Shown in pieces: positions 15,929-23,099 of a stretch of 64,000 nucleotides of DNA (the stretch's first letter is position 1; each line of letters begins with the position of its first letter). The notes beneath the pieces were generated by a model. It was not told the DNA's origin. It saw nothing but the letters and a program-made list of their open reading frames with translations, and did not search any database. The stretch lies in assembly GCA_034435055.1 (NCBI GenBank), contig DAOTXS010000008.1, forward strand, positions 1 through 64,000. The letters are read 5' to 3'. This stretch comes from DAOTXS01 sp034435055 (GTDB lineage Bacteria > Chloroflexota > Anaerolineae > UBA4142). Both the position numbers and the translations under genes were made by a program.

Positions 15929-16804
15929 TTGGCGACTCTTCGAGCCATTCAACGACGCATCAAAAGCGTCCGCAACATCTCTCAAGTTACTCGCGCGATG
16001 GAAATGGTCGCCGCATCGAAAATGCGCCGCGCCCAAAACGCAACACTTGCCAGCCGCGCGTACGCCGAAAAATCGTGGGAAGTGATTCGCTACGTCGCCG
16101 CGCAACCCGGGCGGAGCAAAACTCTGCACCCGCTTTTGGAAGTACGGGAGCAGGTGAAAAACGTGATGGTCATTCTGATGACCTCCGATCGCGGGTTGTG
16201 CGGTGCGTTCAACGTCAACATCCTGCGCGCAACGTTCGACTTTGTCAAGCAATTGGACAAGCCAACGAAATTCATCACCGTGGGCAAACGCGGGCGCGAC
16301 ATTGCCGCGCGCGCCGGCAAAGACATCATCGCCGAATTTACCGGGCTGTCGGAAAAACCATCGGTGATCGATGTGGGGCCGGTTGCCAAAATCGCCATCC
16401 AAGAATTTTTAGCGGGACACATCGACCAGGTTTATATGGCGTACACCGATTTTGTGAACGTGATGATACAAAAACCGACAGTGCGTCAGCTCTTGCCGCT
16501 CGAAACCCCCAAAGAAAATACCGAACACGGCGGCGCCGTCTATCTCTACGAACCCAGCCCGGAAGTGCTTTTGGATTCGATCCTGCCCCGCTTTACCGAA
16601 TTACAAGTTTATCAAGCGTTGCTCGAATCGGTGGCAAGCGAACATTCCGCACGAATGGTTGCAATGCGCGCGGCAACCGACAACGCGCGCGAATTGATCG
16701 ATGGGTTGTCGCTGGTGTACAACAAAGCGCGCCAGTGGAACATCACCAAGGAAATGCTCGACATTGCTGGCGGCGCGGAAGCGTTGCGGCAAGCCAGCCA
16801 ATAA
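15929..16804 (+). CDS. atpG: ATP synthase F1 subunit gamma
   Basis: 291-aa central-shaft subunit. The start is TTG 15929 (MATLRAIQRRIKSVRNISQV), the normal family opening, with GAGG upstream. The N-terminal coiled-coil helix contains TRAMEMVAASKMRRAQ, the central Rossmann-like domain contains VILMTSDRGLCGAFN, and the C-terminal helix contains SEHSARMVAMRAATDNA and a helix rich in Asn, Arg and Gln. All conserved blocks are present, so separation from atpA has not damaged it. Confidence 0.97.
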   Translation: MATLRAIQRRIKSVRNISQVTRAMEMVAASKMRRAQNATLASRAYAEKSWEVIRYVAAQPGRSKTLHPLLEVREQVKNVMVILMTSDRGLCGAFNVNILRATFDFVKQLDKPTKFITVGKRGRDIAARAGKDIIAEFTGLSEKPSVIDVGPVAKIAIQEFLAGHIDQVYMAYTDFVNVMIQKPTVRQLLPLETPKENTEHGGAVYLYEPSPEVLLDSILPRFTELQVYQALLESVASEHSARMVAMRAATDNARELIDGLSLVYNKARQWNITKEMLDIAGGAEALRQASQ

Positions 16805-16847
16805 TTGCAGAAAGAAATTTGAAATCTAAAATGGTTTTGGAGGACGC

Positions 16848-18245
16848 ATGGCGAAAGGCGCAATTGGACACGTCATTCAAGTTGTTGGTCCCGTAGTTGA
16901 CGTTGAATTCAAAGCGGGTGAATTACCCGAAATATATCACGCGCTCGAAATCCGGCAGAATGGTTCGCGCTTGGTCTTGGAAGTGCAACAACACCTCGGC
17001 GAAAACGAAGTGCGTACCGTCGCAATGGACGCCACCGACGGCTTGCGCCGCGGTTTGGAAGCCATCGACACCGGCGCGCCGATTGCCGTGCCGGTGGGTC
17101 GCCCCACACTGGGGCGCATCTTTAACGTCACTGGCGATCCGATTGATCAAAAAGGTTCCGTCATCGGCGAGAAATATTATCCGATTCATCGCCCAGCCCC
17201 TGCATTTGAAGAACAGGTCACCGAACCACAATTCTTTGAAACTGGAATGAAGGTTGTCGATTTGGTCGCGCCGTTCACCAAAGGCGGCAAGGTCGGCGTG
17301 TTTGGTGGCGCTGGCGTGGGCAAAACAGTCATCATTCAGGAACTCATCCGCTCCGTGGCAACCGAGCACGGCGGCTATTCTGTCTTTTGCGGCGTCGGCG
17401 AGCGTTCGCGCGAAGGCAACGACTTGTATCTTGAAATGACCGAGTCCGGCGTCATCGACAAAACCGTGATGGTGTTCGGTCAGATGAACGAACCGCCCGG
17501 CGTCCGTTTGCGCGTCGCGTTGACCGGCTTGACGATGGCAGAATATTTCCGCGACGAAGGACGCGACGTTCTCCTCTTCATCGATAATATTTTCCGGTTC
17601 GTGATGAGTGGTTCCGAAGTGTCCGCGTTGCTCGGACGTATGCCGAGCGCGGTCGGTTATCAACCAACCCTCGCGCAAGAAATGGGCGAATTGCAAGAAC
17701 GCATCACGTCGACCAAACGCGGTTCGATCACATCGATGCAAGCGATCTACGTCCCCGCCGACGATTACACCGACCCCGCGCCGGTCGCCACCTTCGCGCA
17801 TCTCGACGCAACGATTTCACTCGAACGGTCGATTGCGGAGCAAGGTTTGTTCCCGGCAGTCGATCCGCTCGCATCGACATCGCGTATTCTCGATCCGAAC
17901 ATCGTTGGCAAGGAACATTACGATGTTGCGCGCGGTGTCCAACGCGTACTGCAACGCTACAAAGATTTGCAAGACATCATCGCGATTCTCGGCATCGAAG
18001 AATTGAGCGAAGAAGATAAACTCACCGTCGCGCGCGCGCGCAAGATTCAACGCTTTCTCTCGCAACCGATGCGCGTCGCCGAAGCATTCACCGGGCGTCC
18101 CGGCAAGTACGTGCCGGTCAAAGAAACGATTCGTGGATTCAGAATGATTCTCAACGGCGAACTCGACGATGTGCCCGAACCGTACTTTTATATGCGCGGT
18201 TCGATCGACGAAGTACGCGAGGCGTTCCGCGAAGGTAAAGTGTAA
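16848..18245 (+). CDS. atpD: ATP synthase F1 subunit beta
   Basis: 465-aa catalytic subunit. ATG 16848 follows TTTTGGAGGACGC. Walker A is GGAGVGKTV (about 151-159), followed by the GVGERSREGNDLY catalytic Glu/Arg region and Walker B DVLLFIDNIFRF. The signature PSAVGYQPTLAQEMGELQER and the C-terminal helix-turn-helix near ILGIEELSEEDKLTV are typical, including the DELSEED-like segment, here EELSEED, that contacts gamma. Length is normal. Confidence 0.98.
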   Translation: MAKGAIGHVIQVVGPVVDVEFKAGELPEIYHALEIRQNGSRLVLEVQQHLGENEVRTVAMDATDGLRRGLEAIDTGAPIAVPVGRPTLGRIFNVTGDPIDQKGSVIGEKYYPIHRPAPAFEEQVTEPQFFETGMKVVDLVAPFTKGGKVGVFGGAGVGKTVIIQELIRSVATEHGGYSVFCGVGERSREGNDLYLEMTESGVIDKTVMVFGQMNEPPGVRLRVALTGLTMAEYFRDEGRDVLLFIDNIFRFVMSGSEVSALLGRMPSAVGYQPTLAQEMGELQERITSTKRGSITSMQAIYVPADDYTDPAPVATFAHLDATISLERSIAEQGLFPAVDPLASTSRILDPNIVGKEHYDVARGVQRVLQRYKDLQDIIAILGIEELSEEDKLTVARARKIQRFLSQPMRVAEAFTGRPGKYVPVKETIRGFRMILNGELDDVPEPYFYMRGSIDEVREAFREGKV

Positions 18246-18248
18246 ACG

Positions 18249-18695
18249 ATGGCAACAATCAAACTCGATATCGTGACCGCCGAACGTGTGGTCTTGAGTG
18301 AAGATGTCGAATACGTTAGCGCGCCCGGCGTCGATGGCGTGCTGGGAATTTTGCCGCGCCACGCGCCGCTTCTAACCGCGCTCACCGTCGGCGAATTGCA
18401 TTACAAAAAAGGCGGGCAGGAACTTTCGTTTGCGATTGGCGGCGGCTTTATGGAAGTTCGCCCGGACAAAGTCATCGTTCTCGCGGACGCCGCTGAAAGC
18501 GCGGACGAAATCGACGAGCAACGCGCCGAAGCCGCGCGCAAACGCGCGCAGAATTTGCTCAAAGAAAAACCGCGCAACGATGTGGAATTCGCGCGCATCG
18601 AACAATCGTTGCGGCGCGCGGAACTCCGGCTCAAAGTTGCGCGGCGACGACGCGGCAGTGGTCCCACAAGTCCAACCCAAGAGATCGGCAAATAA
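18249..18695 (+). CDS. atpC: ATP synthase F1 subunit epsilon
   Basis: 148-aa rotor subunit that starts 3 bases after atpD. The N-terminal beta-sandwich (residues 1-85) contains the GVDGVLGILPRHAPLLTAL motif. The C-terminal helical hairpin (90-140), rich in Ala, Arg and Glu, is the part that can inhibit ATP hydrolysis. A short polar tail ends in SPTQEIGK. It is the last atp gene, followed by a 90-base palindromic element and mreB. Confidence 0.95.
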   Translation: MATIKLDIVTAERVVLSEDVEYVSAPGVDGVLGILPRHAPLLTALTVGELHYKKGGQELSFAIGGGFMEVRPDKVIVLADAAESADEIDEQRAEAARKRAQNLLKEKPRNDVEFARIEQSLRRAELRLKVARRRRGSGPTSPTQEIGK

Positions 18696-18698
18696 CCG

Positions 18699-18788
18699 GT
18701 CACCCCGAGCAAAGCGAAGGGTCTCGTTGTTAAGAGAAATCAATTGAACTAACGAGATTCTTCGGGCGCTTCGCTCCCTCAGAATGAC
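18699..18788. repeat. 90-bp palindromic repeat element abutting the mreB start codon
   Basis: Terminal GTCAC and ATGAC blocks, AAAGCGAAGGGTCTCGTT on the left and AACGAGATTCTTCGGGCGCT on the right, make an imperfect inverted repeat across 18699-18788. It ends three bases before the mreB ATG. It has the look of a dispersed repeat or MITE-like unit, in the style of the other intergenic palindromes here. Confidence 0.75.
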
Positions 18789-18791
18789 AAT

Positions 18792-19805
18792 ATGTTCGTT
18801 CAGCAAATTGGAATTGATCTAGGCACAGTCAACGTACTCGTGTACGTGCGCGGGCGAGGGATCGTACTTCAAGAACCCTCGCTCGTTGCGCTATCGCTCG
18901 CCGATTCGCGCATCGTCGCGTTGGGCGAAGAAGCCAAGACGATGCTGGGACGCACGCCGGAAAACATCGAAGTGATGCGTCCGATGCGCGACGGTGTCAT
19001 CGCCGATTATATGGTTACTGAGGCGATGTTGCGCTATTTCATCACCAAAGTGTGCGGGCGATTGCAAATGATGTTTGGCGTCAAACCTGATGTGGCGATC
19101 AGCGTGCCGGTTGGCGTAACCAGCGTCGAAGAACGCGCGGTGCACGATGCCGCAATTGCCGCCGGCGGTCGCAGCGCGCATTTGATTCCGGAACCGTTTG
19201 CCGCGGCGCTGGGTGCCGGCTTGCCGATTCAAACGCCGACCGGCAATATGGTCGTGGACATTGGCGGCGGCGCAAGCGAAGCCGCGGTCATTTCGATGAA
19301 CGGCATGGTCGTATCGAACGCGGTGCGCGTGGCGGGATTGAAAATCGACGAGGCAATCTCAACGTACATCCGCAAAAAGTACAACTTGATGATTGGCGAA
19401 CAGACCGCCGAAGATATCAAGATTCAAATCGGCAGTGCGTTGCCGCTGGAGCAAGAACTCGTCATCGAAGTGCGCGGGCGCGATCAGGTGCAAGGTTTGC
19501 CGCGCACGATTCGTGTTTCCTCGAACGAAATCACGGACGCGATTGCAGAACCCCTTCAAGCAATTTCAGCTGTCGTGCGTTCGGTGCTGGAAAAAACTCC
19601 ACCCGAACTTGCATCGGACATTATCGATCGGGGAATGGTCCTGGTTGGCGGCGGCGCGTTGCTCCGCAACATCGACCGATTCCTAACGAAAGAAACCGGC
19701 GTGCCGTGTTTCGTCGCCGAAAATCCGATGGCGTGCGTGGCAATTGGCGCGGGTAGAACACTGGAACAACTCGATATGATTCGCAAAAGTATGCCGCAAC
19801 TCTAG
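18792..19805 (+). CDS. mreB: Rod shape-determining actin homolog (MreB/Mbl)
   Basis: 337-aa bacterial actin that guides cell-wall synthesis complexes. The start MFVQQIGIDLGTVNVLVYV is the normal family opening. The phosphate-1 loop is GIDLGTVNV, phosphate-2 is NMVVDIGGGASEAAV, and the adenosine motif is MVLVGGGALLRN. The adenine-side block EPFAAALGAGLPI is also intact. The start codon has no Shine-Dalgarno sequence: the bases before it belong to a palindromic repeat. Expression may depend on unstructured or coupled initiation after atpC. The stop codon is followed by a shared terminator. Confidence 0.95.
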   Translation: MFVQQIGIDLGTVNVLVYVRGRGIVLQEPSLVALSLADSRIVALGEEAKTMLGRTPENIEVMRPMRDGVIADYMVTEAMLRYFITKVCGRLQMMFGVKPDVAISVPVGVTSVEERAVHDAAIAAGGRSAHLIPEPFAAALGAGLPIQTPTGNMVVDIGGGASEAAVISMNGMVVSNAVRVAGLKIDEAISTYIRKKYNLMIGEQTAEDIKIQIGSALPLEQELVIEVRGRDQVQGLPRTIRVSSNEITDAIAEPLQAISAVVRSVLEKTPPELASDIIDRGMVLVGGGALLRNIDRFLTKETGVPCFVAENPMACVAIGAGRTLEQLDMIRKSMPQL

Positions 19806-19812
19806 TCCAACA

Positions 19813-19858
19813 AAAACTAAAAACCGAGCCGACCATTATTTTGTCGGCTCGGTTTTTG
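19813..19858. terminator. Bidirectional intrinsic terminator between mreB and the NusG-like gene
   Basis: CCGAGCCGAC (19824-19833) pairs perfectly with GTCGGCTCGG (19843-19852) around a 9-base loop. There is a T-tract on the plus side and an A-run on the left that gives a T-tract on the minus side. The stop codon of the converging minus-strand gene (19836-19838) lies inside the loop. Confidence 0.9.
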
Positions 19859-20375
19859 CTTTCAGCGGATTGCGATTCAACTTATCTTTGCGCAACATCT
19901 CGACATCCAATTCGACGCTTGCCCAATGTTTCATCATTTTGAGTAGCACGCGCACGCGCCCGGCGGGCGACAATCGTTTATCGAAAATACCTTGCCAATC
20001 CGCAAACGCGCCGGACGTGATGACAACTTGATCACCGGGTTTGAGCGCTTGTCCGCGTTTATCCACCACATCGATTGCGGCGAGCCGCGCACGCAATTCA
20101 TCGATAAAGCGATCATCCACGCGCCCGGGTCTATCGCCGAATCTGACCAAGCCGCGCGCGCCGGGACAATAGCGCAACGTCCACTCGCCGATGACGTCCA
20201 AATCGGCGTGCGCAAAGAGATAGCCGGGAAAGTACGCGCGCACGGCGGGGCGATCTTTGCGCTGGCGCGCGTTGGGCGTGAGCGGTAAATAAATTTCGAT
20301 GCCGCGTTCCGCAAGAAATGCTTGCACCTGCCGTTCTTTGTGCGGTTTAGTGTTAATCGCGTACCATGCAATCAT
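19836..20375 (-). CDS. NusG-family transcription elongation/antitermination factor (specialised paralog)
   Basis: 179-aa protein with an N-terminal NGN domain (MIAWYAINTKPHKERQVQAF, then YFPGYLFAHADL) and a C-terminal KOW motif (LKPGDQVVITSGAFADWQG). The pattern is closer to RfaH/LoaP/UpxY specialised NusG proteins than to housekeeping NusG, which usually sits beside secE and rplK. ATG 20375 gives the family start. The longer in-frame reading from 20396 begins upstream of the -10 box. It stands alone, so its target operon is not shown. The long polysaccharide operon in this window is one candidate by analogy with RfaH and UpxY. The stop codon lies in the loop of a shared terminator. Confidence 0.85.
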   Translation of the reverse strand: MIAWYAINTKPHKERQVQAFLAERGIEIYLPLTPNARQRKDRPAVRAYFPGYLFAHADLDVIGEWTLRYCPGARGLVRFGDRPGRVDDRFIDELRARLAAIDVVDKRGQALKPGDQVVITSGAFADWQGIFDKRLSPAGRVRVLLKMMKHWASVELDVEMLRKDKLNRNPLKAKTEPTK

Positions 20376-20381
20376 AATTTC

Positions 20382-20409
20382 ATTATACGCCGGCAAAGAT
20401 TTGCGTCAA
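20382..20409 (-). promoter_or_regulatory. Putative promoter giving a leaderless NusG-like mRNA
   Basis: Minus strand TTGACG (20409-20404) and TATAAT (20387-20382) with 16 bases between. The expected transcript start, about 7 bases after the -10 box, falls on or next to the ATG at 20375. Confidence 0.65.
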
Positions 20410-20421
20410 CACCCAAGCTGC

Positions 20422-20468
20422 AAAAAAAGCAGCCACAGATTTCGCAGATTGCACAGATTTTTTGCTGC
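20422..20468 (-). terminator. Possible terminator of the glutamate synthase genes
   Basis: On the minus strand GCAGC (20468-20464) can pair with GCTGC (20433-20429), and a run of seven T follows at 20428-20422. The loop is long (30 bases) and contains repeated ATCTGTG/ATCTGCG units, so the hairpin is weak. The surrounding 20434-20463 is an intergenic repeat of the CACAGATTTCGCAGATT kind. Confidence 0.4.
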
Positions 20469-20517
20469 GCGAAACCCGCGGATTAATCTTCAGCAATTTA
20501 GTTTCTCCCAATAGCAT

Positions 20518-23094
20518 CTAATGCAAAACTTGCAGTGATTTGACTTGCACTTTGCGATAGACACAACTCGGCGATTGAAATTTTCCATCCACCCGCAAAA
20601 GGTCGGCGAGTTTGATGCCGAACAATTCTTCATTGCGCCGCAAGTACGGTTCGATCAATTTCCAATCGGCGTCGGCCAAGTCCGCAAACTGTCCGCCGTT
20701 GAGTTGTTCAGCATCGACTTTGCCGTGCGGGTCGCGCAAATAAATCGCGCCGCCGGACGCAAGCGAGAACAAATTGCCGCCCGGATACGGCGTGTCGAGT
20801 TCAACAAGATTCCCTTTTTCGTCAAAGGTTACGCCGTTGAGAATGACAAACCCGCCGCCGTTCAACGGATCGCCCGCCATAAACGATTCCGCCAAATAAT
20901 CGAGGCAGGTTCCGTTGATGACCGCGCGCGGACAACCGACCGCGTTGATGAGCGGTCGTCCCGCCGCCGAGCCGCGCACAAAAATTTCGCCGCCCTTTGC
21001 GCCGTACAAAAACGTCTGACCCACATCGCCGTAAATGACCAGTTGACCGCGCTTGAGAATCTGCCCCACTTGATCTTGCGCGTCGCCGTGCACAAAAATC
21101 TGCGCGCCGTCCAAACCAGAACCGAGATAATCGCCGAGGTCGCCGTACAAATCGATGCGCGCATCATCCGAATTTTCGCCCAAGCCGCAACCGGCAAACC
21201 GCGCGCCGCGCCAATCGAACGCGATGAAACGGCGCCAGCCGAGCAAGTAGGCGTTCGTCATCAAGCGCGCCGCCGACGATTCGCCTTCCGCCGGGAAACG
21301 ATAAGCATCGATAACCAGAATTTGCTCGCCAGCGCGCGGCGCGCGCAACGATTGCCGGCACTCGACATTGACGCGGCGAAATTTCCTGACCCCCGCCGCG
21401 TCCAAACGTGGAACCGCGCGCAAGATGGCGTACAACGACCGGTCGATGCTTGCAAGAAAGGCACTGCGCTTTTTGCTTCCCAGATCGAAACGCCAATCGC
21501 GCAGTAACGTTAACGCGTCAATCGCAAATGCGCGCGCGGAATCGCTTTGCATTGATGATTCGACGAGCGCGTTCAACCAATTTTCGATGTCAGACAAACT
21601 TGCGCCAGCAAGTAAATCGCGTACGCGAGCAAACCAATCGCGCGGCGATTGCGCGTTATTCATCGATTGTCGTAACATCGGAACGAGTTGTGGTTCGGAT
21701 TTTACAAACGCCGCTGTTTGTGGCGCGTCAACAACCTTGCCAAATTTATCGCGGCAAGTTAATTGATAACCAGATTCTTTTTGAGAAACTGTGAAGACAA
21801 ACGCGCCACCGTCGGTGTAACTGCCGCCGCGCGCGACCCAGTATTTATCGGCGAGGGGTTGAAAGCGCGAATCTTCCGCCGACAAACTCCGCAAGCACGC
21901 ATTGATCGCTTGCCGTTCCGACGCGATCAAACCGATCCGCGCGCCTGTTTCGCTTTCGTACAACGCAAACACTTGCGGACGCAACATCGACGTATCGGTG
22001 ATGCCGAGCAATTGCCATACTTGATCGTCCGGCTTGCTTCGCGCGACGATGAAGAACCACGGTCCGTCCGGACTCGCGCTTAAATGCGCTTGCTGAACCG
22101 CACGATACACCAATTGTTTTTCCGGCGGCAACATATCGAAATCGCGTTCGGTCGTTGGCGCGAACGCCTCCAACAAAATTTCGAGCGGATAACCGTACAC
22201 GCGATCCCACAAATCGAACAACAGCACGCTGACTTCGGTATCGGTCAGGAAAAGCGGCGCGATGTTGCGTTGACGCAAGTACTCGGTTACGCGATGATAG
22301 TTGGCGAAATCGCCGTTGTGCACCAGCGCTTCGTTCACGCCGATGAAAGGATGCGCGCCGCCGGGATGCCACACGCGTCCCTTGGTCGGATAACGTTGAT
22401 GCGAAATCCAAACGTGCGCGGTCAAATCTTGCAAGCGATAGTACGCCGCCGCTTCTTCGGCGTAGCCAACGATCTTGAACACGAGCAAATCGCGTCCGTG
22501 ACACAAGACGAATGCGCGCTTGTTGCCCAAACTCGCATAGAATCGTTGATTGAGTCGAAAAGTGTTTTGATAAATAAATTCGTCTTCGATTTGGCGCGTT
22601 GCGAGGTGTTTAAAGTTATTTTCTTCGGCAAAACGCGCAAGCACCGCCGGCTTGACCCGGCAAAAATAACGCACGACATCCGGCGGGCGCAGTTCCAAAC
22701 CGGACACCTCGCGATAATCGTCCACCGTTTCAATCGCGTACGCTTGCGCAATGTCAAACTGATCGAGCAAACATTCGCGTTCGACTTCGGCGCGCGAGCC
22801 GGGATCGAGGTATGCAATCTGGACGAGATAATGCGAACGCAAAATCTCCGGCGATACCCGCATTTGCGCCGGGTCGAGTCCCGCCGCCGCGATGCCCCCG
22901 CCTTTGCCGTTGCCGCGATTGTGCATCTGCTGACTCGCCGTCACAATGTGGCGACCGGCAATCGGGATGTTCGCCGCAAAACCGAGTACGCCGCATCCGC
23001 CTTCCGCCGCTTCCGACGAACGCGGGAGCGAATCAATCTTGGCAATCAATTTGCCTCGTGAGTTTATGAGCCGTTTGATTTCATCGGCATACAT
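20518..23094 (-). CDS. Glutamate synthase component: glutamine amidotransferase plus GXGXG domain
   Basis: 858-aa protein combining the first and last domains of the GltB large subunit. After about 30 residues the class-II amidotransferase begins at CGVLGFAANIPIAG, where the Cys would be the N-terminal nucleophile after cleavage. It continues with MHNRGNGKGGG, WISHQRYPTKG and EALVHNGDF. The C-terminal third (about residues 640-790) is the GXGXG beta-helix, with VHGDAQDQVG, YGDVGQTFLYGAKGG and VRGSAAGRPLIN. The FMN and iron-sulfur domains that normally lie between are in the preceding gene, 5 bases upstream. ATG 23094 was chosen because the frame further upstream overlaps that gene. The likely role is release of ammonia from glutamine for the partner. 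Confidence 0.85.
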   Translation of the reverse strand: MYADEIKRLINSRGKLIAKIDSLPRSSEAAEGGCGVLGFAANIPIAGRHIVTASQQMHNRGNGKGGGIAAAGLDPAQMRVSPEILRSHYLVQIAYLDPGSRAEVERECLLDQFDIAQAYAIETVDDYREVSGLELRPPDVVRYFCRVKPAVLARFAEENNFKHLATRQIEDEFIYQNTFRLNQRFYASLGNKRAFVLCHGRDLLVFKIVGYAEEAAAYYRLQDLTAHVWISHQRYPTKGRVWHPGGAHPFIGVNEALVHNGDFANYHRVTEYLRQRNIAPLFLTDTEVSVLLFDLWDRVYGYPLEILLEAFAPTTERDFDMLPPEKQLVYRAVQQAHLSASPDGPWFFIVARSKPDDQVWQLLGITDTSMLRPQVFALYESETGARIGLIASERQAINACLRSLSAEDSRFQPLADKYWVARGGSYTDGGAFVFTVSQKESGYQLTCRDKFGKVVDAPQTAAFVKSEPQLVPMLRQSMNNAQSPRDWFARVRDLLAGASLSDIENWLNALVESSMQSDSARAFAIDALTLLRDWRFDLGSKKRSAFLASIDRSLYAILRAVPRLDAAGVRKFRRVNVECRQSLRAPRAGEQILVIDAYRFPAEGESSAARLMTNAYLLGWRRFIAFDWRGARFAGCGLGENSDDARIDLYGDLGDYLGSGLDGAQIFVHGDAQDQVGQILKRGQLVIYGDVGQTFLYGAKGGEIFVRGSAAGRPLINAVGCPRAVINGTCLDYLAESFMAGDPLNGGGFVILNGVTFDEKGNLVELDTPYPGGNLFSLASGGAIYLRDPHGKVDAEQLNGGQFADLADADWKLIEPYLRRNEELFGIKLADLLRVDGKFQSPSCVYRKVQVKSLQVLH

Positions 23095-23099
23095 TCGCG

